This document shows, piece after piece, positions 1 to 8,318 of a stretch of DNA of 64,000 nt (position 1 is its first letter; the number at the start of each line of letters is the position of its first letter). The notes beneath the pieces are model-generated. The model saw only the letters and a program-made list of their open reading frames with translations, was not told the DNA's origin and searched no databases. The stretch is from an uncultured Pelagibacteraceae bacterium (GTDB lineage Bacteria; Pseudomonadota; Alphaproteobacteria; Pelagibacterales; Pelagibacteraceae), in NCBI GenBank assembly GCA_902571425.1, contig CACGBZ010000006.1, forward strand, positions 1 through 64,000, given 5' to 3'. The position numbers and the translations under genes were made by a program.

Positions 1-944
1 CCACCACCATAAAGATAATTATAATCAAAAAAATAAGCACAAACCAAAAAAATAGTTGAAGAGTAAATTAAATTACTAAATGTAATTATTTTTTCTAAAT
101 TTATTATTTTTAAAAATAAAAATGGAAAAATATAAAAAAATAAAAAAGAAAAAGTAATAATAAAATCGTTAAATATGTTATTAAAAATAATGTTTTCTTT
201 TTCATCCCAATTAATTTCTGCAACAGCTGATTTCAAAAAAAAATTGATCTCTAAAATAAAAACATAATAAATTGCTGGGATAGATAAAATTAAATTAGTA
301 ATTATTATTAATAAAGTAGGTTTTGAAAAAAAATTATAATACAATGTATATTTTAAAAAAAAGAATAATGAAAAAATAGAAAAATTTGGGCTTATATATG
401 CACTTAAAGCTACCAGAAAAACATTTTTAATTGCAAAATTAATTTTTTTTTCTCTTTCAAATTTTAAGAAATAAAAAATTCCAATTGTAAAAAGGGTTAA
501 TCCCAAAATTCTACTATCTGGCCAAATTGATAAACTTCTAAAAGTAGGAGAAAAAAATATTAAACCAGTTAAAATAAATAATATTTTTTTATCAATAAAT
601 TTAAATTTAAATCTAAGGCATTTATAAAAGTAAAAAGGTAAAATCAAACATAAATGCAAATGTATAAATCTGATTATTAAATCACTAAAACTTAATTTTT
701 CTAAAATAGCTAAAAAAATTATTAATACAGGAGAGTGCCTTGTAGAAAATTTATCATAATTTAATAGGCTTTCAAAAAAATTATTTGAAAATGAATTTAC
801 AATCGCTTTCTGTCTTGCGTAATCAGTAAAGGCTCCACCAGTTGAGTTTTCTCCTAAAAAAAAACTTATAAGTAGTGTTAAATATAAAAAAAATAATATA
901 ACTATCTCTTTATTAAAAAAATTGTTATTTAAATTTTTAAACAT
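1..944 (-). CDS. Polytopic membrane protein, GT-C glycosyltransferase-like (partial, 3' end cut by the window)
   Basis: An uninterrupted reading frame runs leftward from an ATG at 944 to the window edge, giving 314 codons without a stop. The protein is almost entirely hydrophobic segments rich in Phe, Leu and Ile separated by short Lys/Asn loops; after the first membrane helix there is a loop with GGAFTDYARQ and further on HSPV, the sort of extracytoplasmic loop seen in GT-C fold, lipid-linked sugar transferases. No family is recognised with certainty. It is divergent from the gene starting at 968, with only 23 bases between the two starts. Its location among sugar-nucleotide genes suggests a role in surface-glycan assembly, which is inference only. 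Confidence 0.7.
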   Translation of the reverse strand, partial: MFKNLNNNFFNKEIVILFFLYLTLLISFFLGENSTGGAFTDYARQKAIVNSFSNNFFESLLNYDKFSTRHSPVLIIFLAILEKLSFSDLIIRFIHLHLCLILPFYFYKCLRFKFKFIDKKILFILTGLIFFSPTFRSLSIWPDSRILGLTLFTIGIFYFLKFEREKKINFAIKNVFLVALSAYISPNFSIFSLFFFLKYTLYYNFFSKPTLLIIITNLILSIPAIYYVFILEINFFLKSAVAEINWDEKENIIFNNIFNDFIITFSFLFFYIFPFLFLKIINLEKIITFSNLIYSSTIFLVCAYFFDYNYLYGG

Positions 945-967
945 AAAAATGAAATTTATACTCTAAA

Positions 968-2665
968 GTGATTGACCACATAACATTAATTATTTTTATC
1001 ATAATTTTTCTTTTTTCGAACATAGGTTATGGTTTTATTTTTTCTAGGGTTATTAACAAAGAATACTTGTCATTAAACATTGGTTATCAAGGACTTATTG
1101 GATTCTTTTTCTTGAGCGTTATATCCATGTTTACCTCATTTTTTTTTGCCCATAGCTTTTTATTTAATACCTCTGTACATTTAATTGGAATTTTAGGTTT
1201 TATAGTTTTTATAAAACTACACCCAAAATTTTCTGAATTAAAACTTTTGGCTTTATTGGTTTTTTTATTTTGGATTGGTGTTTATGTTTATAAAAACCAT
1301 GATGATTTTGCTTATTATCATTTGACCTATAGCTTAAATTTGTCTGAAAATAGTTTTATAGTGGGTACTGGTAATTTTAGCCACGGATTTAGAACATTTT
1401 CGAGTTTATTTTATTATCATTCTTTACTGTACTTGCCGCTCATAAAGTTTTATTTATTTTATATAGGTCCTTTTTTTGTATTAATATTTTCAAATTTCAT
1501 TTTACTTTCTGAAATTAAAAATAAATTTGAAATAAATAAAATAAACTTTACTTTTTTTTTCTTATTACTTTCTTTTTTATTTATCAATATTGTATTCTAT
1601 AGAATCGGTGAGCACGGTACAGATAGATCTGCTCAAATTTTATTATTATTAATTTTCTATTTATTTTTTGATTTATTTTATTTTGAAAAAAATGAGAAAA
1701 AGATTTTTTTAAAATTAAATGTTTTACTAATCTTAATTTTTTTTGCGTCAAGCATGAAAGCAATTTATTATCTTTATTTAATTTTAATTCCTTTTATATT
1801 TGTAAAAAAAAGATTTATTAAAAAGTTTTTAATTATCAAAAATATTTTTTTAATTATATTTTTATCTTCAAGTTTATTTTTAAATCTAATTACTAATTAT
1901 CTAAACACAGGATGTTTTTTGTATCCCGCAGAAAAGACATGTTTGGTCAAACAGCAATGGTCAATACCCAAGTCAGAGGTTAAGATTATGGCCACACATT
2001 ATGAATGGTGGGCAAAAGCTGGTGGTGGGCCAGGATACAAGCATGAGTTAGAAAAAGACGAGTATATAAAAAATTTTCAGTGGTTAGATAATTGGATTAA
2101 GAGACACTTTTTTAATAAAGTTTCAGATACTTTAGTTGGAATTATTATGATGTGCATCGTTGTATATTCTATGTTTAGCCTATCAGGGAAAAAAAATAAT
2201 GTAATTAATAAAAATAAATATTTATTATCATATATTTTACCTCTAATTTTTTTAGTAGAATGGTTCTTAAATCACCCAGCTATGCGTTATGGAGGATATG
2301 TTTTATTCGCAATTCCCTTATTTGTTTTTGTTTCTAACTTTTTAGAAGAATTTCATTTTAGCAAAAATAAAATATATTTAAATTCAATGATTTTAATTTT
2401 TCTTACAATATTAATTTTTAATGGAAGAAATTTGATAAGAATAAATAAAGAAATAAATGTTTATAAATACGATATAATTAAGAGTCCTTATTTCTTTATA
2501 GATAATGTAGAACCAGAGCTTGTTCACAAAAACGATAAATTTATTTTATATTCTACTAAGAATAAAAAAATGTGTTGGGCCTCAAAAACACCTTGCTCTT
2601 ATGACAAAAATTTAAAATCAGATAAATTTTTGTGGATGAATATGGTTTTTAGAAATGAACAATAA
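968..2665 (+). CDS. Large polytopic membrane protein, possible glycan polymerase or GT-C-like transferase
   Basis: The 565-residue protein has about ten or more hydrophobic segments over its whole length. A conserved-looking polar patch, HDD at residues 111-113 followed by a GTGNFSHG loop near 133-140, lies after the third or fourth helix, resembling the acidic first-loop motif of GT-C glycosyltransferases. A second soluble loop near residues 325-380 contains Trp- and Gly-rich sequence. The start is GTG at 968; no better start is seen upstream because the divergent gene begins at 944. It overlaps the next gene by 11 bases, so it probably shares a transcript with the methyltransferase and glycosyltransferase downstream. 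The exact activity cannot be told from the sequence. Confidence 0.65.
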   Translation: MIDHITLIIFIIIFLFSNIGYGFIFSRVINKEYLSLNIGYQGLIGFFFLSVISMFTSFFFAHSFLFNTSVHLIGILGFIVFIKLHPKFSELKLLALLVFLFWIGVYVYKNHDDFAYYHLTYSLNLSENSFIVGTGNFSHGFRTFSSLFYYHSLLYLPLIKFYLFYIGPFFVLIFSNFILLSEIKNKFEINKINFTFFFLLLSFLFINIVFYRIGEHGTDRSAQILLLLIFYLFFDLFYFEKNEKKIFLKLNVLLILIFFASSMKAIYYLYLILIPFIFVKKRFIKKFLIIKNIFLIIFLSSSLFLNLITNYLNTGCFLYPAEKTCLVKQQWSIPKSEVKIMATHYEWWAKAGGGPGYKHELEKDEYIKNFQWLDNWIKRHFFNKVSDTLVGIIMMCIVVYSMFSLSGKKNNVINKNKYLLSYILPLIFLVEWFLNHPAMRYGGYVLFAIPLFVFVSNFLEEFHFSKNKIYLNSMILIFLTILIFNGRNLIRINKEINVYKYDIIKSPYFFIDNVEPELVHKNDKFILYSTKNKKMCWASKTPCSYDKNLKSDKFLWMNMVFRNEQ

Positions 2666-3392
2666 TAAAATTTTAATTAATTTTTTTTCATTATTGATTA
2701 GCATCATTGATTATAAAAATAAAAAAAAAATCATTTCATTTTTTAAAAGTAGATTTAAAAATCAAATTTTAAACATAATTGATGTTGGAGCGCACAAAGG
2801 TGAAACAATAGATCTTATGATTAAAAATTTTAAAATAGATAAAATTTATTCATTTGAACCCAATAAAACACTTTTTTTATTATTAAAAAAAAAGTTTAAG
2901 TATAAAACTAAAAATATAATACTATTTAATAAAGCACTAGGAGATAAAAAAGAGGTTACGAAATTAAACGTAATGGTTGACAGCTCTTCTTCAACTATCA
3001 ATAATATTGATGAAGGTAGCAAGTATTTTAAAAGAAAACAAAAAATATTCTCATTTTTTTTTAAAAGTAAAAAAATAATCCAAGAGCAGCAGAATATTAA
3101 AGTTGAGAGATTGTCAAATATTATTAAATCTCAAAAAATAAATCATATAAATTTACTAAAAATTGATACAGAGGGCTATGAATTAAATGTTTTAAACGGA
3201 ATCGATGGTGAGGATTATAAAAAAATAAATTTTATTTATTTTGAGCATCATTACGATTTGATGATTAAAAAAAAATATAAATTCTCAGATATAAATCTTT
3301 TTCTAAATGAGAGGAATTTTTTATTGAAATACAAATTAAAAATGAATCTTAGGAAATCTTTTGAGTACATTTATGAAAACACAAAAAAATAA
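2655..3392 (+). CDS. FkbM family methyltransferase
   Basis: The 245-residue protein has the SAM-binding motif I DVGAHKG at residues 43-49, the following acidic motif SFEPN at 66-70, and the family-typical LLKIDTEGYE at about 167-176. These are the hallmarks of FkbM-type SAM-dependent methyltransferases, which O-methylate sugars or other small substrates and are frequent in O-antigen and exopolysaccharide clusters. The start codon lies inside the end of the preceding gene (11-base overlap), and the next gene in turn begins before this one stops, so the three are translationally coupled. The methyl acceptor is not predictable; a glycan hydroxyl is likely from context. Confidence 0.88.
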   Translation: MNNNKILINFFSLLISIIDYKNKKKIISFFKSRFKNQILNIIDVGAHKGETIDLMIKNFKIDKIYSFEPNKTLFLLLKKKFKYKTKNIILFNKALGDKKEVTKLNVMVDSSSSTINNIDEGSKYFKRKQKIFSFFFKSKKIIQEQQNIKVERLSNIIKSQKINHINLLKIDTEGYELNVLNGIDGEDYKKINFIYFEHHYDLMIKKKYKFSDINLFLNERNFLLKYKLKMNLRKSFEYIYENTKK

Positions 3393-4170
3393 ACTTGCCA
3401 GTATAATTATAGTCAACTTTAATAATGCCAAGTTATTGAATGACAGTATTAATTCAGCCTTGAATCAGTCATATAAATATAAAGAAGTTATTGTGGTTGA
3501 TGATCTTTCAACTGACAATTCTTTGCAAGTCTTAAAAAAATTTAAAAAAAAAATTAAAATAATTCTAAATAAAAAAAAAACTTCTTACGGTAGTTATAAT
3601 CAAATTAATTCTTATTATCTTGGATTTAAAAAATCTAAAGGAGATTATATTTTTTTTCTAGACAGTGATGATTATTACAATAAAAATAAACTGTCAGAAA
3701 TAATAAAAGAATTTAATTTAATTGATAATTTAAAAATTATTTTTGATTTGCCAATCTTAAAATACTCAACAAAACTAAAAAAAAAAAAATTTAATCAAAA
3801 AAAATTTATAATATCTAATTGGCCTAGATTTACATCTCAAAGCTGCATATCGCTCAAGAAAGAATATGCTAAAGAAATGTTTTTAAAATTAAATTTAAAA
3901 AAATTTGAAACATTATGGTTTGATTTTAGAATTGCCAGCTATACTTTTCTTAAATATGGGGATATTTATATATACAAAAAGTATCTTACCTATTATAGAC
4001 AATTAGATAATTCAGCATCGAAAGAATTCAAAACTTTTTCAAAAAAGTGGTGGTTAAGAAGGAAACAAGCTCATGACTTTATAGATTCTTTTTCAAAAAA
4101 GCTTCAAGTTACTAATAAAAATACTTTAGATAAAGTAATTACACTTATAATAAATAAATTACTAAATTAA
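3373..4170 (+). CDS. Family 2 glycosyltransferase
   Basis: A GT-A fold enzyme of about 265 residues: it starts with the typical SIIIVNFNN strand, continues with VVDD at residues 41-44 and has the metal/nucleotide-sugar binding DSDD at 97-100. These residues mark inverting GT2 enzymes that transfer a sugar from a nucleotide donor to a lipid-linked or growing glycan acceptor in the cytoplasm. An in-frame TTG at 3361 is possible, but the ATG at 3373 gives the normal short N-terminus before the first strand and still overlaps the preceding stop by 20 bases. Donor and acceptor sugars cannot be predicted. Confidence 0.88.
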   Translation: MKTQKNKLASIIIVNFNNAKLLNDSINSALNQSYKYKEVIVVDDLSTDNSLQVLKKFKKKIKIILNKKKTSYGSYNQINSYYLGFKKSKGDYIFFLDSDDYYNKNKLSEIIKEFNLIDNLKIIFDLPILKYSTKLKKKKFNQKKFIISNWPRFTSQSCISLKKEYAKEMFLKLNLKKFETLWFDFRIASYTFLKYGDIYIYKKYLTYYRQLDNSASKEFKTFSKKWWLRRKQAHDFIDSFSKKLQVTNKNTLDKVITLIINKLLN

Positions 4171-4179
4171 CATTGGAAA

Positions 4180-4968
4180 ATGTATAAAATATTAATAATT
4201 GGAAAGAGAAGTTTTATAGGTTCAAATTTAAAAAAGTATCTTTCAAGATACTATAGTGTTGACATTTTAGATTTTGATTATGTTTATAAAAAAAAAAATT
4301 ATTTTTTTTTAAACTACACACACATCATCAATACATCAATTCATAAGTATTATGTTAAAAAAAAGTATATAAAAAATTATGACTTTGATAGAAAATTTAT
4401 TTCAAAATTTAGTAAAATAAACTTTAAGTATATTTTTTTAAATACAAGAAAAATTTATTTGTTAAATGAAAATATTACCGAAAACTCTATTTTAAAACCA
4501 ACTGAACCTTATTCAAAAAATAAACTTAAAACTGAAAAATATTTAAAATCAAAAATAAAAAAAAATTTGATTTCTTTAAGAATTTCCAATGTTATTGGAA
4601 AGAGAATTTTTAATAATTATAGAAAAACGCATAATCTTTTTTTTGATAATTTTTTGACTTATAGAAAGAAAAAAAAAATAAAAGTTGAAAATACATTTAA
4701 AGATTTTCTATCTATAGATCAATTTTGTAAAATTTTATATTTGATAATTAAATCAAATATCACGGGCATATATAATTTGTCCCTCTCCAAAAGAGTTTTT
4801 TTATCAGAACTGATATTTTGGATTGACAAAGATTTTTATAAAAAAATAGAATTTATCCCATCCAGAAAAGGGTCATTTACTCTTTCAAATAAAAAATTAT
4901 TAAAAAAAATAAAATTTATACCAACAAAAAAACAATTAAGATTATTTTGTGAAAAATTATTTAAATAA
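4180..4968 (+). CDS. NAD-dependent epimerase/reductase (extended SDR family)
   Basis: The 262-residue protein opens with a Rossmann motif variant, GKRSFIGSNL at residues 8-17, and carries the catalytic pair in YSKNK (Tyr111, Lys115) with a Thr in FLNTRK about 20 residues earlier. This fits the dTDP-4-dehydrorhamnose reductase-like or epimerase branch of extended SDRs. It is somewhat shorter than the usual 290-350 residues. It follows the GT2 gene by 9 bases and precedes gmd by 50. The composition is extremely Lys/Ile/Asn rich. The substrate is presumably a nucleotide-activated sugar; which one is unknown. Confidence 0.75.
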   Translation: MYKILIIGKRSFIGSNLKKYLSRYYSVDILDFDYVYKKKNYFFLNYTHIINTSIHKYYVKKKYIKNYDFDRKFISKFSKINFKYIFLNTRKIYLLNENITENSILKPTEPYSKNKLKTEKYLKSKIKKNLISLRISNVIGKRIFNNYRKTHNLFFDNFLTYRKKKKIKVENTFKDFLSIDQFCKILYLIIKSNITGIYNLSLSKRVFLSELIFWIDKDFYKKIEFIPSRKGSFTLSNKKLLKKIKFIPTKKQLRLFCEKLFK

Positions 4969-5018
4969 TCAATGTTATTGTTCCTTTACGAGTTTAAACA
5001 AATAGTTTATTAGAAGTT

Positions 5019-6068
5019 ATGGCAAAAAAAAAAGTTGCGCTTATCTTTGGTATCACAGGTCAGGACGGATCTTATCTTGCTGAGATCTTATTAAAAAAAA
5101 ACTATCAAGTTAATGGGGTTAAAAGAAGATCTTCAAGCATCAACACTTTTAGAGTTGATCATATTTATCAAGATCCACATGAAAAAAATTACAAATTTAG
5201 ATTACATTATGGAGATATTACGGACTCTTCATCCGTTTCAGCATTAATTAAAAAAACTAGACCAGATGAAATATACAATTTAGCTGCACAATCTCACGTT
5301 GCAGTATCTTTTGAAGTTCCAGAGTATACAGCAAATGCTGATGCTTTAGGTGCTTTGAGAATACTGGAGGCAATTAAATTTCATAAACTAGAAAAAAAAA
5401 CAAAATTTTATCAAGCGGGCACATCTGAAATGTACGGAAAAGTTCAGACAATTCCTCAAAATGAAAAAACCCAATTTTATCCTCTAAGTCCATATGGTGT
5501 CGCAAAATTATATGCACATTGGATTACAAAAAATTATAGAGAAGCGTACAATATATTTGCTTGTAATGGGATATTATTTAATCACGAAAGTCCAAGAAGA
5601 GGCGAAACCTTTGTAACGAAAAAAATAATATCAGCTTTATGTAAAATTAAAATTGGTAAACAAAAAAAATTATTTCTAGGTAACTTAAACGCAAAACGAG
5701 ATTGGGGGCATGCTAGAGATTACTGTTTAGCAATGTGGAAAATTCTTCAGCAAAGACAACCAGATGACTATGTTATTGCAACTGGAGTTCAGTATTCAAT
5801 TAAACAGTTTGTTAATTTAACAGCAAAGAAATTAAAAATGAAAATTATCTGGAAAGGAAAAGGGTTAAAAGAGAAAGCTTATGATGCCAAAGGAAATATT
5901 ATAATTGAATGTGATAAGAATTATTTTAGACCATTAGATGTTAATACTTTGCTTGGTGATGCTAGAAAAGCAAGAAGAAAATTAAAATGGAAACCAGTAG
6001 AGGATATCAATTCTCTTATAGATGATATGATTCAGTCAGAATATCAATATTTAAATGCAACTAAGTAA
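5019..6068 (+). CDS. gmd: GDP-mannose 4,6-dehydratase
   Basis: Gmd converts GDP-D-mannose to GDP-4-keto-6-deoxy-D-mannose, the branch point for GDP-L-fucose, GDP-perosamine, GDP-colitose and others. The 349-residue protein has the full-length family architecture: [12 protein letters not shown] at residues 11-22 (NADP-binding), TSE at 135-137 and YGVAK at 159-163 forming the catalytic set, and the signature [15 protein letters not shown] around 188-202. It overlaps the following fcl gene by 14 bases, so both are made from one transcript. Codon use is closer to the core genes than its left neighbours, as expected for a conserved enzyme inside a variable region. Confidence 0.96.
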   Translation: MAKKKVALIFGITGQDGSYLAEILLKKNYQVNGVKRRSSSINTFRVDHIYQDPHEKNYKFRLHYGDITDSSSVSALIKKTRPDEIYNLAAQSHVAVSFEVPEYTANADALGALRILEAIKFHKLEKKTKFYQAGTSEMYGKVQTIPQNEKTQFYPLSPYGVAKLYAHWITKNYREAYNIFACNGILFNHESPRRGETFVTKKIISALCKIKIGKQKKLFLGNLNAKRDWGHARDYCLAMWKILQQRQPDDYVIATGVQYSIKQFVNLTAKKLKMKIIWKGKGLKEKAYDAKGNIIIECDKNYFRPLDVNTLLGDARKARRKLKWKPVEDINSLIDDMIQSEYQYLNATK

Positions 6069-6990
6069 AAATAGTAAAATTTTTTTAGCTGGACATAATG
6101 GCATGGTTGGATCTTCTATATTAAAAATTTTAAAAAAAAAAAATTATAAAAAAATCATTACTCAAAATAAAAATAAACTTGATCTTACTAATCAAAAAAA
6201 AACTGAAGATTATTTAAAAAAAATTAAACCTGATTTAGTAATTATTGCAGCTGCGAAAGTGGGAGGTATTTGGGCAAATAATACTTATAAGGCTGATTTT
6301 ATATATACAAACTTAATGATTCAAACAAATTTAATTCACGCAGCTTTTTTAGCTGGTGTTAAAAAGCTAATTTTTTTAGGCTCAAGTTGTATTTATCCAA
6401 AATATGCAAAACAACCAATTAAAGAGGAATACTTATTATCTGGTGGATTAGAAGCAACAAATGACGCTTATGCTGTTGCTAAAATAGCTGGTATAAAAAT
6501 GTGTGAGGCTTACAATGAACAATATAATTTAGATTACTTGTCGTTAATGCCAACAAATTTATATGGACCAGGAGACAATTATGATCTTAAAAATTCACAC
6601 TTTTTTCCAGCATTAATTTCAAAAATTCATAGCGCTAAAATTAAAAAACAAAAAAAAGTAGAAATTTGGGGAAATGGAAAAGCTAAAAGAGAATTAATGT
6701 ATGTTGATGATTTAGCTGAAGCTTGCGAATTTTTTATGAGAAAAAAAACCAAACATTCTTTAATAAATATAGGTTCGGGAGAAGAAAAAACAATTAAAGA
6801 TTTTGCTAAATTTATTATGAAAAAAATAGGTGTTAAATTGGATATTAAATTAAATTTAAACAAACCCTCAGGAACACCTAGAAAGATCTTAAGCACCAAA
6901 TTAGTAAACAGTTATGGCTGGAAATCTAAAACTGATTTAGGCCAAGGCTTCGAAACCACTTATATGGATTTCTTGAAACAAAATAGATAG
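6055..6990 (+). CDS. fcl: GDP-L-fucose synthase
   Basis: This 311-residue enzyme epimerises and reduces GDP-4-keto-6-deoxymannose, the product of the gene just upstream, to GDP-L-fucose. Visible are the Rossmann motif GHNGMVG (13-19), the catalytic Ser in LGSSCIYP (109-115), Tyr139 and Lys143 in YAVAK, and the substrate-binding NLYGPGDN segment near residue 168. Length and motif order match WcaG/Fcl. The start lies within the last codons of gmd (14-base overlap), which suggests coupled translation. Together with gmd it would supply fucose or a derivative to the surface glycan made by this region. Confidence 0.95.
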   Translation: MQLSKNSKIFLAGHNGMVGSSILKILKKKNYKKIITQNKNKLDLTNQKKTEDYLKKIKPDLVIIAAAKVGGIWANNTYKADFIYTNLMIQTNLIHAAFLAGVKKLIFLGSSCIYPKYAKQPIKEEYLLSGGLEATNDAYAVAKIAGIKMCEAYNEQYNLDYLSLMPTNLYGPGDNYDLKNSHFFPALISKIHSAKIKKQKKVEIWGNGKAKRELMYVDDLAEACEFFMRKKTKHSLINIGSGEEKTIKDFAKFIMKKIGVKLDIKLNLNKPSGTPRKILSTKLVNSYGWKSKTDLGQGFETTYMDFLKQNR

Positions 6991-6993
6991 TTT

Positions 6994-7881
6994 ATGAATA
7001 AATATATAATAGTAACTGGTGGCGCAGGTTTTGTGGGTTCAAATTTAATTGAGCATTTAATTAAAAAAACACAATTTAGAATAATTAGTTTAGATGATTA
7101 CTCTTCTGGATCAAAAAAAAATCATATTAAAAACAAAAGAATAAAATATATTAAAGGTCATACTAAAGACATTAGTAAATATTTAAACAGTTATAAGTTA
7201 AGAATAAATTCGATTTTTCATTTTGGAGAATTTTCTAGAATTTATCATAGTTTTCTAGAAATGAATAAATGTATCAATAGCAACACAATTGGATCAAATG
7301 CAGTTTTTGATTTTTGTTTAAAAAATAAAATTAAGTTAATCTATTCAGCTACCTCAGCTTCACTAGGAAACAAAGGGAAAGATAAAAATTTATCTCCGTA
7401 TGCATTTACCAAATCAAAAAATCTAGAGTTTTTAGAAAATTTGAAAAAATGGTTTAATTTTAAATATGAAGTAATTTTTTTTTACAATGTTTATGGGCCA
7501 AGACAAATTTGTACTGGAAAAATGGCTACGGTAATCGGAATTTTTGAGGACTGCTATATAAAAAACAAACCTCTTCCTGTTGTCAGACCTGGTAGTCAAG
7601 AGAGACGTTTTACACATATAAATGATACTATTTCTATTTGTTTTGATGCATGGAAAAAAAATAAATGTAAATATTACAGCATTTCAAACAAAAAAAGTTT
7701 TTCAATTTTAGAGGTTGCAAAATTATTTGGTTCAAAAATAAATTTTTTACCACCCAGAAAAGGAGAAAGATTTGCTTCTGCTTTATCAAATATGAGTCTT
7801 TCTAACAAAGTGCATAAAAACTTTGGAAAGATTAATTTAAAAGATTATGTAGACGAATTTGTCAAAAATAGCCTTAAATAA
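6994..7881 (+). CDS. NAD-dependent epimerase/dehydratase (nucleotide-sugar SDR)
   Basis: The 295-residue protein has GGAGFVG at residues 9-15, an acidic residue pair in SLDDYSSG after the second strand that fits NAD binding, Ser/Thr in YSATSAS, the catalytic YAFTK (Tyr136, Lys140), and a late substrate loop with VYGPRQ. It belongs to the UDP-glucose 4-epimerase / UDP-glucuronate decarboxylase-like group. It starts 3 bases after fcl and is the last gene before the 5S rRNA, so it marks the end of the glycan operon. An inverted repeat at 7892-7911 follows. The specific sugar is not predictable. Confidence 0.82.
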   Translation: MNKYIIVTGGAGFVGSNLIEHLIKKTQFRIISLDDYSSGSKKNHIKNKRIKYIKGHTKDISKYLNSYKLRINSIFHFGEFSRIYHSFLEMNKCINSNTIGSNAVFDFCLKNKIKLIYSATSASLGNKGKDKNLSPYAFTKSKNLEFLENLKKWFNFKYEVIFFYNVYGPRQICTGKMATVIGIFEDCYIKNKPLPVVRPGSQERRFTHINDTISICFDAWKKNKCKYYSISNKKSFSILEVAKLFGSKINFLPPRKGERFASALSNMSLSNKVHKNFGKINLKDYVDEFVKNSLK

Positions 7882-7891
7882 TACTTTTTTT

Positions 7892-7911
7892 ATGTAAAAG
7901 ACAGTTTACAT
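7892..7911. repeat. Perfect 7-bp inverted repeat between glycan operon and 5S promoter
   Basis: ATGTAAA (7892-7898) and TTTACAT (7905-7911) are exact reverse complements separated by the six bases AGACAG. The right arm contains the proposed -35 element TTTACA of the 5S promoter. It may act as a weak terminator for the upstream operon, with a U-rich but interrupted tract after it, or as a protein-binding site over the promoter. Only the symmetry is certain. Confidence 0.5.
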
Positions 7912-7932
7912 TAATTTTTATTTATGTATAAA
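7905..7932 (+). promoter_or_regulatory. Promoter for the solitary 5S rRNA gene
   Basis: TTTACA at 7905-7910 and TATAAA at 7927-7932 are separated by 16 bases, close to the sigma-70-type consensus. The -10 element ends six bases before the 5' end of the 5S helix at about 7938-7939, where transcription would be expected to begin. A detached 5S gene needs its own promoter, and this element supplies one. Prediction from sequence only. Confidence 0.6.
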
Positions 7933-7937
7933 ACAAT

Positions 7938-8053
7938 CGCCGGTGATTATTGCGAAAGTGTTATACCCGATCCCATTCCGAACTCGGAAGTCAAGCCTTT
8001 CAGCGCTGATGGTACTTTGTCTTAAGACACGGAAGAGTAAGTCGTTGCCGGCA
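7938..8053 (+). rRNA. rrf: 5S ribosomal RNA
   Basis: The sequence has the 5S landmarks in order: the closing helix formed by GCCGG at 7939-7943 and CCGGC at 8048-8052, the loop B/helix III segment CCCGATCCCATTCCGAACTCGGAAGT at the usual distance, and the GCGCTGATGGTACT segment of loops E and helix V. About 116 bases in total. No 16S or 23S gene lies upstream; instead surface-glycan genes abut it. This separation of 5S from the rest of the ribosomal operon is known in Pelagibacter. The rpmJ start follows only 16 bases downstream, so the two are probably on one primary transcript. Confidence 0.95.
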
Positions 8054-8068
8054 TTAACAATTTAGATT

Positions 8069-8194
8069 ATGAAAATTAAAAGTTCACTTAAGTCTATAAA
8101 AAAAAGAGACCTAAATTCTAAGCTTGTAAGAAGAAGAGGTAGAGTTTACGTGATAAATAAAACAAATCCAAAATTTAAAGCAAGACAAAAATAG
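8069..8194 (+). CDS. rpmJ: Ribosomal protein bL36 (zinc-free form)
   Basis: A 41-residue, strongly basic protein with the bL36 pattern MKIKSSLKS at the start, [17 protein letters not shown] in the middle and FKARQK at the end. The ATG is at 8069. The usual zinc-binding Cys/Cys/Cys/His set of type I L36 is absent: there is no Cys or His at all, as in other alphaproteobacterial forms. It lies 16 bases behind the 5S rRNA gene and 4 bases before the next small gene. L36 is a small 50S subunit protein that contacts 23S rRNA. Confidence 0.94.
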   Translation: MKIKSSLKSIKKRDLNSKLVRRRGRVYVINKTNPKFKARQK

Positions 8195-8198
8195 TTTT

Positions 8199-8309
8199 AT
8201 GGATCACGAGAACCATAAAAATACCTGGAATAATTTTACTAAATTTGTTCTTTGGGGAACTGTCGCAGTTATATGTGTTTTAGTTTTAATGGCAATATTC
8301 TTGTTATAA
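8199..8309 (+). CDS. aa3-type cytochrome c oxidase subunit IV-like small membrane protein
   Basis: This 36-residue protein has a short polar N-terminus with the pattern HENHKNTWNNFTKF followed by one transmembrane helix of about 20 residues. That matches the bacterial aa3-type oxidase subunit IV family (a single-helix accessory subunit of unknown catalytic importance). In many alphaproteobacteria this tiny gene sits directly in front of the transhydrogenase genes, exactly as here (9 bases before pntAA), although the oxidase genes proper are elsewhere. Identification rests on the W..F.KF motif, size and context. Confidence 0.8.
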   Translation: MDHENHKNTWNNFTKFVLWGTVAVICVLVLMAIFLL

Positions 8310-8318
8310 ACTCCAGCT

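Larger units (their letters stand above)
1..7881. other. Surface-glycan (hypervariable-type) region, right-hand part
   Basis: This stretch holds only membrane proteins, sugar-nucleotide enzymes, a glycosyltransferase and a methyltransferase, and it is visibly richer in A/T and in Lys/Asn/Ile/Phe codons than the housekeeping genes to its right. It stops sharply at a solitary 5S rRNA gene. In Pelagibacter genomes the largest hypervariable region is known to lie between the 16S-23S genes and a detached 5S gene; the content and right boundary match that arrangement. The left boundary and the 16S-23S genes lie outside the window, so this identification is an inference. Confidence 0.75.
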
